Of a stretch of 41,373 nt of DNA, positions 1 to 8,141 are shown one piece after another. How positions within the stretch are numbered: the stretch's first letter is position 1; every line of letters starts with the position of its first letter. A program made the position numbers and the translations under genes. The notes below the pieces were generated by a model that worked only from the letters and a program-made list of their open reading frames with translations, was not told where the DNA came from and made no database searches. The DNA is taken from positions 1 to 41,373 of the IMG/VR virus record IMGVR_UViG_3300046736_000076; one strand, 5' to 3'. This stretch comes from a virus.

Positions 1-127
1 TCTGGTCGGACGACCCACGCCTGCACAGCGTGCAGGGTGAGATCGAGCCGTTCATCTCACCGCGCGACGGCACCGTGATCCGCAGCCGCGCGCACATGCG
101 CGACTACATGGCGCAGCACAACCTGGT
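1..127. repeat. 127-bp terminal overlap, left copy
   Basis: Bases 1-127 are identical to 41247-41373. The repeat lies inside a coding sequence that is intact only when the ends are joined. The natural reading is a circular assembly graph with a k-mer-length overlap (127 is a common maximum assembler k), not a physical terminal repeat. The genome is therefore circularly permuted or circularised, 41,246 bp. Confidence 0.95.
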
Positions 128-287
128 TCACTTCGATCCCAGCAACAAGGCGGAGGGGGATCGTTACGCGGCGGCGCGTGACGATCAGCAACGCCGCGAG
201 TTGATCTGGGAGAACGTGGACCGACTGAAGCAAACCGGACGGGTGGAGTTCAAAGGCCCGCGCTACAGCGAAGATGATTCGCTCTAA
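1..287 (+). CDS. Conserved short phage protein of the portal-scaffold interval, 3' part
   Basis: This is the C-terminal part of a gene whose ATG lies at 41192 near the other end of the window. Joining position 41246 to position 1 keeps the frame open (codons begin at position 3) and gives a 113-residue protein. The sequence is hydrophilic, with IEPFISPRDGTVI and RSRAHMRDYMAQHN followed by charged helices. Short proteins with a similar 'IEPF.SP.DGT.I..R..LR' stretch sit beside portal genes in many podophages, but I know of no assigned biochemical role. It ends 11 bases before the scaffold gene, so it belongs to the head-assembly operon. Function unknown; a minor head or assembly role is inferred from position only. 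Confidence 0.85.
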   Translation, partial: WSDDPRLHSVQGEIEPFISPRDGTVIRSRAHMRDYMAQHNLVHFDPSNKAEGDRYAAARDDQQRRELIWENVDRLKQTGRVEFKGPRYSEDDSL

Positions 288-298
288 AGGCACCGCAC

Positions 299-1324
299 AT
301 GGCAACCGATGACCTGACCAACGACGAGGACGTTCTGCCCAAGGACGACCTTTCCAGTACACTTGAAGGCGCACTCGACGCCACGCAGACGCCCGACGCA
401 GCGCCGGACTCGGGCACACCCGCTCAGACACCGGCAGCAGATGGCGAGCGGCAACGCGACGCGTTCGGGCGCTTCAAGCCAGCAGGGGAAAGCGCCCCCG
501 CCGCAAGCCCGACACCGGCTACGACGACGGCGCCGGGCGTCCCGGCGGCGGGGGCCGCTGACCCCAACGCGCAGGCGCCCGCGTCATGGACCGAGGATGC
601 GCGCGCGGCGTGGGGCAAGGTGCCCGCCGAGTTGCGCGGGTACATGCACCAGCGTGACAACGAACTGCAAGCGGGCTTCCGGCAAGTCGCGGATCGCGCC
701 AACGCGGCGGCGGCGGTCATCAACGAGTTCATGCCGTACGCGGACATCCTGGAACAGGAACGCGCGTCGCCGGTGCAGGCCATCCGCACGCTGTTGCAGA
801 CCGCGCACGCGCTGCGTACCGGCGGCATGGAGTATCGGAAGGCGATCCTGTACGGCCTCGCGCAGCAGTACGGCGTCGACATGACGCAGGGCTTCAACCC
901 CGATCAGGCGGTGTCGGAAGCGCAGTTGCAGGCGCTGACCACCGAGAAGTTGCAGCAGTCGGTGCAGCAGAACCAGCGGGTGGAGTGGGAAGTGGGACAG
1001 GCGTATCACGCCTTCGCCAACGATCCGGCCAACGAGTTCTTCCCGTACGTCCGGCACATCATGGCGCACATCATCGGCAACGGCTTGGCGAACGACCTGG
1101 GCACCGCGTACAACATGGCGGTGGGCGTGGTGCCGGAAGTGCGCAACGAAATCTTCCGCCGTCACGCCGCTGCGCAGTTTGAGGAGCAGCAGAAGTCGGT
1201 GGCGGGCGCCAACCTGTCGGTGAGCGGCGCGCCTGGCGGCGGCGCTGCGTCGAAGGCCGGTGACAAGGTGAAGGATGCTGACTTGCGCGCGAGTCTTGAG
1301 GCGGGGTTGAACAGCATCATGTAG
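299..1324 (+). CDS. Scaffolding protein
   Basis: 341 residues. It probably acts as the internal scaffold on which the coat protein assembles and which leaves before or during packaging. The N-terminal third (about 1-95) is acidic and then Ala/Pro/Thr-rich and looks disordered. From about residue 96 (SWTEDARAAWGKVPAELRGY) it becomes helical and charged, with QRDNELQAGFR and KLQQSVQQNQRVEWEVGQAY typical of podophage scaffolds. The C-terminal tail is short and basic to mixed (KVKDADLRASLEAGL), as expected for a coat-binding segment. The position just upstream of the major capsid gene supports the call. The start is the ATG shortly after the preceding stop. No protease motif is visible, so a cleaved scaffold is not implied. 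Confidence 0.8.
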   Translation: MATDDLTNDEDVLPKDDLSSTLEGALDATQTPDAAPDSGTPAQTPAADGERQRDAFGRFKPAGESAPAASPTPATTTAPGVPAAGAADPNAQAPASWTEDARAAWGKVPAELRGYMHQRDNELQAGFRQVADRANAAAAVINEFMPYADILEQERASPVQAIRTLLQTAHALRTGGMEYRKAILYGLAQQYGVDMTQGFNPDQAVSEAQLQALTTEKLQQSVQQNQRVEWEVGQAYHAFANDPANEFFPYVRHIMAHIIGNGLANDLGTAYNMAVGVVPEVRNEIFRRHAAAQFEEQQKSVAGANLSVSGAPGGGAASKAGDKVKDADLRASLEAGLNSIM

Positions 1325-1336
1325 GGGGTTGACAGC

Positions 1337-1370
1337 ATGGGCTGTCGGTAGGAGTATGCCGACAGCCCAT
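1337..1370 (+). promoter_or_regulatory. Perfect stem-loop in the scaffold-capsid leader
   Basis: ATGGGCTGTCGG (1337-1348) pairs perfectly with CCGACAGCCCAT (1359-1370) around a 10-base loop. No T-tract follows, so this is not a standard terminator. It lies in a 151-base untranslated gap, unusually long for this operon, just before the major capsid gene. A role as a processing or mRNA-stability element that raises capsid expression is an inference. A TTGACA at 1329-1334 has no convincing -10 partner. Confidence 0.5.
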
Positions 1371-1475
1371 CGGACAGACACTCACGCAAGTGAGCCAGCC
1401 GCGTCCTAGCAGTCGGAATGACCCAGCGAACGGGCCGGGTGCAGTAGTCCATTCCAACAGTTAGGAGAGTCTGTC

Positions 1476-2447
1476 ATGTTTGCCAATAGCGCAATCTCGG
1501 ATGTCGTCGCCACGACCATCCAATCCCGTACCGGCGTCGTCGCGGACAACGTGACGAAGAACAACGCCATCCTCACCAAGCTGAACGGACGCGGCAACAA
1601 CAAGCCGTTCTCCGGCGGCAACGTCATCATGCAGGAACTGTCGTTCCAGGAGAACGGCAACGCCGGGTGGTACAGCGGCTATCAAGCCCTGCCCATCGGT
1701 GCGCAGGATGTCATCAGCGCCGCGCAGTTCGACATCAAGCAGGCCGCGTGCGGCATCACCATGTCCGGCTTGGAGATGCTGCAAAACGCCAGCAAGGAAC
1801 AAATCATTGACCTGATGGAAGCGCGCATCAAGGTCGGTGAAGCGACGATGGCGAACCTGATTTCGCAAGGGCTGTACAGCGACGGCACCGGCGCGGGCGG
1901 CAAGCAGATGGTTGGACTCGCCACCGCTGTCAGCAAGACCCCGGCCACCGGCATCTACGGCGGCATCGACCGTGGCACATGGACGTTCTGGCGCAACCAA
2001 GCCGCCATCGGCGTCGGCGGCGCGGCCACCGCAGCCAACATCCAGCAGAAGTTCAACGCCATGTATGCCGCCACGTCGCGCGGCGCGGATCACGTCGATC
2101 TCATCATGGTGGACAACGGCTATTGGGCGCTGTACATGGCGTCGCTGCAAACGCTGCAACGCTTCCAAGACTCGTCGATGGCGAAGCTGGGCTTCCCGTC
2201 GGTGCAATACATGCAGTCGGATGTGGTGCTGGACGGCGGCATCGGCGGCTACGCGCCGGTCAACGTCGCGTACTTCCTCAACACCAAGTACATCTTCCTG
2301 CGCCCGCACAAGCAGCGCAATTTCGTTCCGCTCGACCCGTCGAAGCGTTACAGCGTCAACCAAGACGCTGTGGTTCAGCTTCTGGCGTGGGCGGGCAATC
2401 TCACGTCGTCCGGCACGCAGTTCCAAGGCATCATCGCCGACGCGTAA
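1476..2447 (+). CDS. Major capsid protein
   Basis: 323 residues. The likely HK97-fold coat protein that forms the icosahedral head. Supporting features are its position directly after the scaffold, its length, and a sequence resembling podophage coat proteins: MFANSAISDVVATTIQSR at the N-terminus, a central ISGLEMLQNASKEQ-like helix (MSGLEMLQNASKEQIIDLMEA) and a C-terminal 'KYIFLRPHKQRNF-VPLDPSKRYSVNQDAVVQ' beta-rich part. It has a strong ribosome-binding site (TTAGGAGAG) ahead of the ATG and a long leader with a stem-loop, which fits high expression. Its codons are the most uniformly C/G-ended of the region. I infer the fold from family resemblance; no structure-level check was possible. Confidence 0.9.
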   Translation: MFANSAISDVVATTIQSRTGVVADNVTKNNAILTKLNGRGNNKPFSGGNVIMQELSFQENGNAGWYSGYQALPIGAQDVISAAQFDIKQAACGITMSGLEMLQNASKEQIIDLMEARIKVGEATMANLISQGLYSDGTGAGGKQMVGLATAVSKTPATGIYGGIDRGTWTFWRNQAAIGVGGAATAANIQQKFNAMYAATSRGADHVDLIMVDNGYWALYMASLQTLQRFQDSSMAKLGFPSVQYMQSDVVLDGGIGGYAPVNVAYFLNTKYIFLRPHKQRNFVPLDPSKRYSVNQDAVVQLLAWAGNLTSSGTQFQGIIADA

Positions 2448-2462
2448 CCCAAGGAGAACTTC

Positions 2463-2807
2463 ATGTCTGCTGTCACTCCCCTGATCGGCGCGTCCCTCAC
2501 GCAAGTGTGGAAGCCGCCGGTCGGCGTTACTCCCGGCGTCGCCGGTGATCCGTACGCGCCGTTCGCACTCGGCACCACCATCTGGACGGACGGCTGGCTC
2601 GGTTCGCCCGCTGTGGCGACGGGACGCACGGTGGCGATCTTCGCGCGCGTCGGTGCCACCGGCATCGCGGCGGCGGCTACGGCTGGCGTCACCAACGGTG
2701 TCACCGTCGCGGCAGCGGCGGGCAACACCTACACCAACAACACCGGACAAGCACTGGTGACGGGCGACTACGCCTTCCTCACTGCTGCCCCGGCGATCAC
2801 GCCGTAA
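2463..2807 (+). CDS. Small virion protein, probable head decoration protein
   Basis: 114 residues, rich in Ala, Gly, Thr and Val with few charges. The second half has short beta-prone stretches (VAIFARVGATGIAAAATAGVTNGVTVAAAAGNTYTN). It starts 15 bases after the capsid stop with an AAGGAGAA ribosome-binding site and is followed by an intrinsic terminator, so it is co-transcribed with the major capsid gene at presumably similar levels. Size, composition and position fit a capsid decoration or stabilising protein. No motif proves this, and it could be another minor head protein. Confidence 0.6.
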   Translation: MSAVTPLIGASLTQVWKPPVGVTPGVAGDPYAPFALGTTIWTDGWLGSPAVATGRTVAIFARVGATGIAAAATAGVTNGVTVAAAAGNTYTNNTGQALVTGDYAFLTAAPAITP

Positions 2808-2826
2808 TCAGCAACGTCGCACGAAG

Positions 2827-2859
2827 GGGCGCAGCGGTTACGCGCTGCGCCCTTTCTTC
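2827..2859 (+). terminator. Intrinsic terminator after the capsid genes
   Basis: GGGCGCAGCG (2827-2836) pairs perfectly with CGCTGCGCCC (2843-2852) around a 6-base loop, followed by TTTCTTC. It would end or attenuate transcripts from the scaffold-capsid-decoration block before the tail genes. Confidence 0.85.
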
Positions 2860-2871
2860 ATCGGAGGCAGG

Positions 2872-3198
2872 GTGATTAATTTTGCCGAAGTGACCGCAGC
2901 GGAGCGCATCTCGCGCACGCAGACATCCAGCGGCAACGACGCGTATCTCGGGGGCTTCCGTTACTCCCCGACGGGCGAGTTGGTGTGCGCCATCGCGGGT
3001 ACTCCGGTGACGTTCGTCAATGGTTTCGGCTTCACTGCCAACGGATTGCTGTGCATCGACACCGCAGGCAGCGTCGCGGTGTACCGCAACGGGCTTCCCT
3101 TTTCCGCCTCCGGGCAGTTGCTGGTGTCGGTGGGTGGACCCGCGAACTACGTCCACGGTTGGCCGATTGCGGCCAGCGGACGTGTCTGTATCAACTAA
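2872..3198 (+). CDS. Short repeat protein of the head-tail region
   Basis: 108 residues, GTG start preceded by GGAGG at good spacing. The protein is built of about four degenerate units of roughly 22-25 residues with the core '.G..(F/P)...G.L....G': GGFRYSPTGELVCAI, NGFGFTANGLLCIDT, NGLPFSASGQLLVSV and HGWPIAASGRVCIN. Such a beta-repeat pattern suggests a small beta-solenoid or hairpin stack, perhaps exposed on the virion. It lies just after the capsid terminator and ahead of a coiled-coil protein. I do not recognise a characterised family, so a structural role is inferred from context only. Confidence 0.7.
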   Translation: MINFAEVTAAERISRTQTSSGNDAYLGGFRYSPTGELVCAIAGTPVTFVNGFGFTANGLLCIDTAGSVAVYRNGLPFSASGQLLVSVGGPANYVHGWPIAASGRVCIN

Positions 3199-3215
3199 AA
3201 AAGGAAACCGCCGCC

Positions 3216-3785
3216 ATGCAACTGTCACCCCCGATGGATCAGCAGCAGGGCACCAACCCGGACGACGAGAAACTATACGTCCAGTTCTACATGGGCGCAG
3301 TGGAGAACGTCGAAAAGACGGCTGAAGAAGGCCATCCGGTGTACGACTCCATCCCGTTCGTCAAGATTCTGGTGCCGGGTGATCGCAACACGGTGATCGA
3401 CACCCGTGCCGGGCCGGAGCATCAGCGCCGCTTCCCGCGTCATTGGGCGGCGTTCAAGTTGAACGAGGATCAGGCGCTGTCGGGGTTCCCACTACGCGAA
3501 TGGCCGGGCGTGTCGCGCGCACAAGTCGAGGAGATGGCTCATCTCAACGTCTACACGGTGGAGCAACTGGCGACACTGCCCGATGTCTACGGCGCGAAGC
3601 TCATGGGCTTCCAGAATCTCAAGCGCAAGGCGGAGACATATCTGGCCGCTGCGAAGGACAACGCGTTCGTGGAGAAAGTCGCGGCGCAGAACGCGGACCT
3701 CAAGAACCAACTGGACGCCACGCAGCAGGAACTCGCGCGTCTGAGCGCCAAGTTCGACAAACTGCAAGCGAAAGCAGCGGGGTAA
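3216..3785 (+). CDS. Virion-associated protein with C-terminal coiled coil
   Basis: 189 residues. The ATG at 3216, after AAAGGAAA, is preferred; the frame is open further upstream but overlaps the previous gene. The first 100 residues have acidic and aromatic stretches (EKLYVQFYMGAVENVEKTAEEG, PFVKILVPGDRNTVIDTRAG). A middle helical part (AQVEEMAHLNVYTVEQLATLPDVYGAK) resembles a helix-hairpin-helix-like segment. The last 40 residues form a clear coiled coil (AQNADLKNQLDATQQELARL). Similar proteins occur between the coat and adaptor genes of other podophages without an assigned role. It probably takes part in head completion or is a minor virion protein. Confidence 0.7.
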   Translation: MQLSPPMDQQQGTNPDDEKLYVQFYMGAVENVEKTAEEGHPVYDSIPFVKILVPGDRNTVIDTRAGPEHQRRFPRHWAAFKLNEDQALSGFPLREWPGVSRAQVEEMAHLNVYTVEQLATLPDVYGAKLMGFQNLKRKAETYLAAAKDNAFVEKVAAQNADLKNQLDATQQELARLSAKFDKLQAKAAG

Positions 3786-3791
3786 CGGATC

Positions 3792-4526
3792 ATGTCCGTC
3801 AACGGAACCGTCCTGTCCGTTCTGCAAGCGGCTGCCGCCGAAATGGCGCTGCCGGAGTTCGGTTCCGCTGCGGGCAACATCCAGCAAATCCCGCAACAAC
3901 TGCTGGCGCTCTACAACCTGACCGGCAACATGCTGGTGAAGCGCCGCGTGTGGCGCTGCCTGCAACGCGAGCATTCGTTCGACGCGGTGCAGGACGTGGC
4001 AACGTACGACTTGCCGCCGGACTTCGCACGTCCAATATCGCAAACGGAATGGGATCGGACGAACCGCTGGCCGATGGTAGGTCCAGAAACGCCGCAGCAG
4101 TGGCAGTGGCTGAAGTCGGGGATTCTGTCCACCGGCCCGAGGGAGCGGTTCCGTCTGATCGGCAACACGATGGAAATCTGGCCGGTGCCGGGAACGGACA
4201 CCGTTCCGTTGCCCGTCAAGATTTCCTACTTCTACGTTTCACGCTGGTGGGTGGAGACTGCCGACGGACAGCCGAAGCAGAAGGCTGACCGCGACGACGA
4301 CACCTGCGTGTTCGGTGACACGCTGATGACCACCGGCGTGAAGCTGCGCTACTACCAAGCCAAGGGCTTCGACACCACCGCGTTCGCCGCTGACTTTCAG
4401 AGCAACCTGGATGACGCGCTGTCGCAGGACGGCGGTGCGCCGATTCTGTCGCTCGCGCGCTCGGTCCAGTATCCCCTCATTGGTGTGTGGAACTTGCAGG
4501 ACGGCAACTTCCCAGGTCCGTCATGA
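3792..4526 (+). CDS. Head-tail adaptor / tail tubular protein A-like
   Basis: 244 residues. It likely forms the ring that docks on the portal and carries the tail nozzle, as P22 gp4 and T7 gp11 do. The sequence matches the type: an N-terminal helical part, LVKRRVWRCLQREHSFDAVQDVATYDLPPDF, then 'RFRLIGNTMEIWPVP' and 'KISYFYVSRWWVETADGQPKQKADRDDDTCVFGDTLM', ending in helices. The 'YDLP.DF' and 'L..N.M.IWP.P' strings are common in this family. Its stop overlaps the start of the nozzle gene by ATGA, so the two are translationally coupled, as expected for partners made in equal amounts. Confidence 0.8.
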   Translation: MSVNGTVLSVLQAAAAEMALPEFGSAAGNIQQIPQQLLALYNLTGNMLVKRRVWRCLQREHSFDAVQDVATYDLPPDFARPISQTEWDRTNRWPMVGPETPQQWQWLKSGILSTGPRERFRLIGNTMEIWPVPGTDTVPLPVKISYFYVSRWWVETADGQPKQKADRDDDTCVFGDTLMTTGVKLRYYQAKGFDTTAFAADFQSNLDDALSQDGGAPILSLARSVQYPLIGVWNLQDGNFPGPS

Positions 4527-6094
4527 CCCGGCAAACTGGATTCGCCAAGCGGGTGCAGCGCGTCAGCGCGCAATCCACCACACCGTCGCCGGTTGGGGGT
4601 CTGAACGCGCGTGATTCGCTGGCGGAGATGCCGCCGACGCAGGCCATCGAAATGGTCAACCTGTTCCCGCAGCAGTACGGGGTGCGGGTGCGCAGGGGCT
4701 GGTACAAGCACGCCACCGGACTTCCGGCGCAGGTGGAGTCGCTGTTCACCTACGCGCCGGTCGCGGGCAACCAGAAGCTGTTCGCGGTGTCGCAAGCCAA
4801 GTTGTACGACGTGTCAGCGCAGGGCGCAGTGGGTGCGCCGCTGCTGACCGGGCTGCTCAACAACCGCTGGCAGCACCAGATGATGAACAACATCTTCGGC
4901 AGCTTCCTGTCGATGGTGAATGGCTTCGACTTGCCGCAGAAGTACAACGGCACGGTGTGGAGCAACCAGGTGATGACGCCGGAAGTTGGCGAAACGCTGA
5001 ACATCCGCGACCTCATCAGCGTCACGCTGTCGCATCGCCGTCTGTGGTACGTCCAGAAGAATAGCGGCAACGCGTGGTACTTGGACGTGGACGCTATCGA
5101 AGGCGTGCTGACGCGCTTCGGCGTCAGCGAAATCTTCAAGCAAGGCGGGAACCTGCGTGAAATCATCACATGGTCGATTGACTCTGGTACCGGGATGCGG
5201 GACCAGACTATCTTCATCTCGTCCCTTGGTGATGTGGTGGTTTACCAAGGCTACGATCCCGACGACCTTGCTAACTGGAATCTCGTTGGTGTCTATCGGT
5301 GTGGCGCACCTATCGGACAGCGGTGTGCCATCAAGTTCGGGTCAGACGTGCTTATCATCTGCGAGGATGGTGTTCTGCCTCTGACGGCGATCTTGGGTCA
5401 GTCGAAAGCGATCATCGGTGAGCCGCTATCTGACATCATTCAGCAACGACTCGGTGACGACACGTCCACGCTGAAGGAAATCTTCGGCTGGGAGATGCTG
5501 TTGCTCGACCGGCACGGCATGCTGATCGTCAACGTGCCCGCGCCTGCCGGGGCACGCCAGTACGTCATGAACACGGTGACGATGGCGTGGACGACGTTCC
5601 AAGGCTATCTCGGGCTGTGCTTGGAGAAGTTCAACGAGGAGTTCTACTACGGCGCGAACGGCTACGTCGGTGCAGGCTGGCGCAACGAAGTCGATGACAT
5701 GAAGGCCAACGGCAGCGGCCTCGCCATCAGCGCCAAGTGCCTGCAAGCGTATAGCCACTTCGGGTCGCCAGCGTTGCAGAAGCACTGGACGCTGTGCCGT
5801 CCGATCTTCAACGGCGTCAACCGTCCGTTGCTGTTCATCGGCATGAACACCGACTACGACATTGAGGACGGCACGCCGCCGCTGTCGGAGTTGGAAATCA
5901 TCGCGGACGTGGCGCTGTGGGACAGCGCAATTTGGGACGACGGACACTGGTCCTCCGCCCGCCAAATCTACAAGGATTGGTTCGGGCTGAACGATGTCGG
6001 CTTCGCGGGCGCGGTGTATCTAAAGTTGCAGACTGCTGCCGAGACATTCTGGGTCAGCACCGATTTCGTGTACGAGGCAGGGGGTGTGCTGTGA
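4523..6094 (+). CDS. Tail nozzle protein (P22 gp10 / tail tubular B-like)
   Basis: 523 residues from the ATG at 4523, which overlaps the adaptor stop (ATGA); an in-frame upstream extension would run into the adaptor gene and is not used. The N-terminus (SPVGGLNARDSLAEMPPTQA, then MVNLFPQQYGVRVRRGW) is the standard opening of podophage nozzle proteins. The rest is beta-rich with repeated blades, as expected for the beta-propeller tail tube extension. Residues of about 212-312 (5155-5460) use noticeably more T-ended codons than the flanks, suggesting a segment of different origin. It ends by GTGA overlap with the acetyltransferase gene. Confidence 0.85.
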   Translation: MTRQTGFAKRVQRVSAQSTTPSPVGGLNARDSLAEMPPTQAIEMVNLFPQQYGVRVRRGWYKHATGLPAQVESLFTYAPVAGNQKLFAVSQAKLYDVSAQGAVGAPLLTGLLNNRWQHQMMNNIFGSFLSMVNGFDLPQKYNGTVWSNQVMTPEVGETLNIRDLISVTLSHRRLWYVQKNSGNAWYLDVDAIEGVLTRFGVSEIFKQGGNLREIITWSIDSGTGMRDQTIFISSLGDVVVYQGYDPDDLANWNLVGVYRCGAPIGQRCAIKFGSDVLIICEDGVLPLTAILGQSKAIIGEPLSDIIQQRLGDDTSTLKEIFGWEMLLLDRHGMLIVNVPAPAGARQYVMNTVTMAWTTFQGYLGLCLEKFNEEFYYGANGYVGAGWRNEVDDMKANGSGLAISAKCLQAYSHFGSPALQKHWTLCRPIFNGVNRPLLFIGMNTDYDIEDGTPPLSELEIIADVALWDSAIWDDGHWSSARQIYKDWFGLNDVGFAGAVYLKLQTAAETFWVSTDFVYEAGGVL

Positions 6095-6558
6095 AGCACA
6101 TTGCCATCAACTGCGAAGATGTGGCGGCGCCGTTCATGGAATTGCACTGCCATTCGCACGGTGCGTTCACCGCTGGCCGCGCGATTGCGCTGCTCGACTT
6201 CGATGAGGAAGAACAGATCGCGCACATGGTCGCGGCGTGCTGGTACGAATCGTGGAACGGCGCCAACATCAACATGCACGTCGCGGCACTGCCAGGGCGG
6301 CGCTGGATGACGCGCGATTTCCTGTTCGCGGTGTTCGACTATCCGTTCCGCATCTGCGGCGTAAAGCGCATCACCGGCCTGGTGCCGTCGCATAACCATG
6401 ATGCGCGCCGGTTCGACGAACACATCGGGTTCAAGCTGGAAGCAACACTCAAGGACGCGGCGCCGGACGGCGACTTGCTGGTGTACGCGATGTTCAAGCA
6501 GGACTGCAAGTGGCTGAAGCTGCGCAGCGGCTTACCGCCGATCATAGGAGCGCACTGA
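6091..6558 (+). CDS. GNAT-family N-acetyltransferase
   Basis: 155 residues from a GTG that overlaps the nozzle stop (GTGA). The C-terminal half has the classic acetyl-CoA-binding GNAT layout: GVKRITGLVPSHNHDARRFDEHIGFKLEATLKDA, then 'DGDLLVYAMFKQDCKWLK'. The NHDARRFDEHIGF string corresponds to motif A/B 'N..a..f.ekLGF..eg' and the final strand is typical. Short GNAT genes are often found among tail genes in podophages; the substrate is unknown and could be a phage or host protein. Catalytic residues cannot be assigned with certainty from sequence alone. It is coupled to the structural operon, so it is expressed late. Confidence 0.8.
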   Translation: MKHIAINCEDVAAPFMELHCHSHGAFTAGRAIALLDFDEEEQIAHMVAACWYESWNGANINMHVAALPGRRWMTRDFLFAVFDYPFRICGVKRITGLVPSHNHDARRFDEHIGFKLEATLKDAAPDGDLLVYAMFKQDCKWLKLRSGLPPIIGAH

Positions 6559-6559
6559 C

Positions 6560-7267
6560 ATGGGTTCATCGAATGGTGGCGGTGGTGGTAAGGCGGGGCG
6601 TCCTCCGGGGATGCCGCCGGGAATGCCGATGTCGCCGGGGATGCAGCAATTGGGCAAGTTGCCGCAGCCGCCGATGTCGCCGGGGATGAACGCATTGCAG
6701 AAATTGCCGGGTGCGCCGCCGATGCCGGGGCAGGGGTTGGGCGGCATCGCCAGTTCGATCCAGCGGTTGCCCGGCTTCGGTGGCGGCACCGGCATCAGCA
6801 GCGGCCAGCAGGGCGACATGCCGTGGCAGTCCACCGGCAAGCCTGCGGATCAGGAGGCGGAGGCGCAGCGGTTGCTGGGGTACGGCCCCGGCAAGCCTTG
6901 GGAAGTGCCTGCACAGCAAGCGCAGGCCGCGCAGATGCCCGCATCGGCGCAGCAGGCCGCGATCAGTTCCCTGATGGGCGGCGGGAATCCCCAACTCAAC
7001 GCGCTGGCGCAGCAGATGCCAGCGGGCGCTGGTGGGGCACCTGCGTCGCTGGATTGGATGAACAAGGCGCAGCAGAGTGCGCCCAACCCGATGCTGAAGC
7101 CCGGCATGCAGAACCAGATGGCGCAGATGCTCGGTAGCGCGCCGCCGATGCCGATGCCAGCACCCGCTGCGGCGATGGGTGAACCCACGTCGTTCGCCAA
7201 GTCCGGCGGCGGCGGTGGCAAGGGTAAGGCGGCGGGCAAGGGCGGCGGCGGTCAGGGGCGGAGATAG
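6560..7267 (+). CDS. Low-complexity Gly/Pro/Met/Gln-rich virion-region protein
   Basis: 235 residues of strongly biased composition. Residues 1-60 repeat a 'MSPGM..L.KLP' unit (MPMSPGMQQLGKLPQPPMSPGMNALQKLP). The middle is Gln/Ala-rich (AEAQRLLGY, QQAQAAQMPASAQQAAISSLM). The end is a basic Gly/Lys run (SGGGGGKGKAAGKGGGGQGRR) that could contact DNA. It follows the acetyltransferase stop by one base and belongs to the late operon. Its place among other Ala/Gln-rich genes before the fibre suggests an ejection or internal virion protein, but no homology proves it. Confidence 0.65.
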   Translation: MGSSNGGGGGKAGRPPGMPPGMPMSPGMQQLGKLPQPPMSPGMNALQKLPGAPPMPGQGLGGIASSIQRLPGFGGGTGISSGQQGDMPWQSTGKPADQEAEAQRLLGYGPGKPWEVPAQQAQAAQMPASAQQAAISSLMGGGNPQLNALAQQMPAGAGGAPASLDWMNKAQQSAPNPMLKPGMQNQMAQMLGSAPPMPMPAPAAAMGEPTSFAKSGGGGGKGKAAGKGGGGQGRR

Positions 7268-7271
7268 CACC

Positions 7272-8132
7272 ATGAGCAGCAAGGGCGCAACACCACCCCC
7301 GGCTGGCAGCGCGGTCGGCGCGAGTTCGACGACGGCGGGCCTGCCCGCGCCGCCGTTGCAGCCGCCGACAGCGCAGTCGGCGTACACGCCGATGCCGAAG
7401 CCGGGCGCTGACTACGGGCAGACGCAATCCTACGAGCAGCAGCAACGGGACGCGTCCGTGCAGGCACCGCCCACGACGGCGGCGTCACCCACGCCCGAGG
7501 CACCGACCAATACCAACGCGCCTGCGCTGCCGGAGCAAGGTGCCAACGTCGCGGGCGACGTGTGGGCACCGGGCACCGGACCGTCCGGCGGTTACAACGG
7601 ATACGGCGGTGCCAACGGATACGGCTCACCGAAGAAGGGCGGCATGCCGCCCAGCGCGGGTGGACAAGGTGGACTGACGCCGGGCGCACCGGGCAGCATG
7701 GCTCCGCAGGGTGCCGGTGCGCCGCAGCAGCCGGGCGGCGCACCCGCGTTTCAGAACCAGTACGACGCGATCCAAGGCAAGTTCGGCAAGGACGCGGCGA
7801 TGTCCTATGCGGTCAAGAATTGGGACGCGGGCGGGCGCGACACTTTTGCCAAGATGTTCGGCGGGTCTGGGCCGAGCGGCTTTGAGGGGCTGGACACCAA
7901 CGCTTACAACGCTGCCATCAACGCGCACGGCGCGGGCGGCGACCAGCGCGGCATCGTTGGTGGACGGACGGTCAAGGGGCCGGACGGACAGACGTACTAC
8001 GTCGCCAGCAACGCGCAGAACATGGTTCACGGCGGTGTGAAGAAGGGCGTGAACAAAGACGCGAAGCGGGCGCAGAACGCTGCGAACATGCAAGACCTTG
8101 GTTGGTTGCAGCAGAACGCGGTCAAGTTTTAG
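7272..8132 (+). CDS. Pro/Gly-rich protein with a folded C-terminal part, probable internal virion protein
   Basis: 286 residues from the ATG at 7272, just after the previous stop. Residues 1-180 are Pro/Ala/Gly-rich and probably disordered, including GYNGYGGANGYGSPKKGG. Residues about 188-286 look folded: FQNQYDAIQGKFGKDAAMSY, AVKNWDAGGRDTFAKMFGG, and a basic tail GVKKGVNKDAKRAQNAANMQDLGWLQQ. No catalytic motif is evident. Context (after the nozzle, before the fibre) and composition fit the group of proteins ejected with the DNA in podophages; this is inference. Confidence 0.65.
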   Translation: MSSKGATPPPAGSAVGASSTTAGLPAPPLQPPTAQSAYTPMPKPGADYGQTQSYEQQQRDASVQAPPTTAASPTPEAPTNTNAPALPEQGANVAGDVWAPGTGPSGGYNGYGGANGYGSPKKGGMPPSAGGQGGLTPGAPGSMAPQGAGAPQQPGGAPAFQNQYDAIQGKFGKDAAMSYAVKNWDAGGRDTFAKMFGGSGPSGFEGLDTNAYNAAINAHGAGGDQRGIVGGRTVKGPDGQTYYVASNAQNMVHGGVKKGVNKDAKRAQNAANMQDLGWLQQNAVKF

Positions 8133-8141
8133 GAGACAGGC

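Noticed and set aside
1-127. Physical direct terminal repeat
   Set aside because: It interrupts a gene and equals a common assembler k-mer length; circular closure explains it better.
1329-1357. Promoter ahead of the capsid gene
   Set aside because: TTGACA is present, but the best -10 at 17 bases (GAGTAT) matches only half the consensus and lies within the hairpin.
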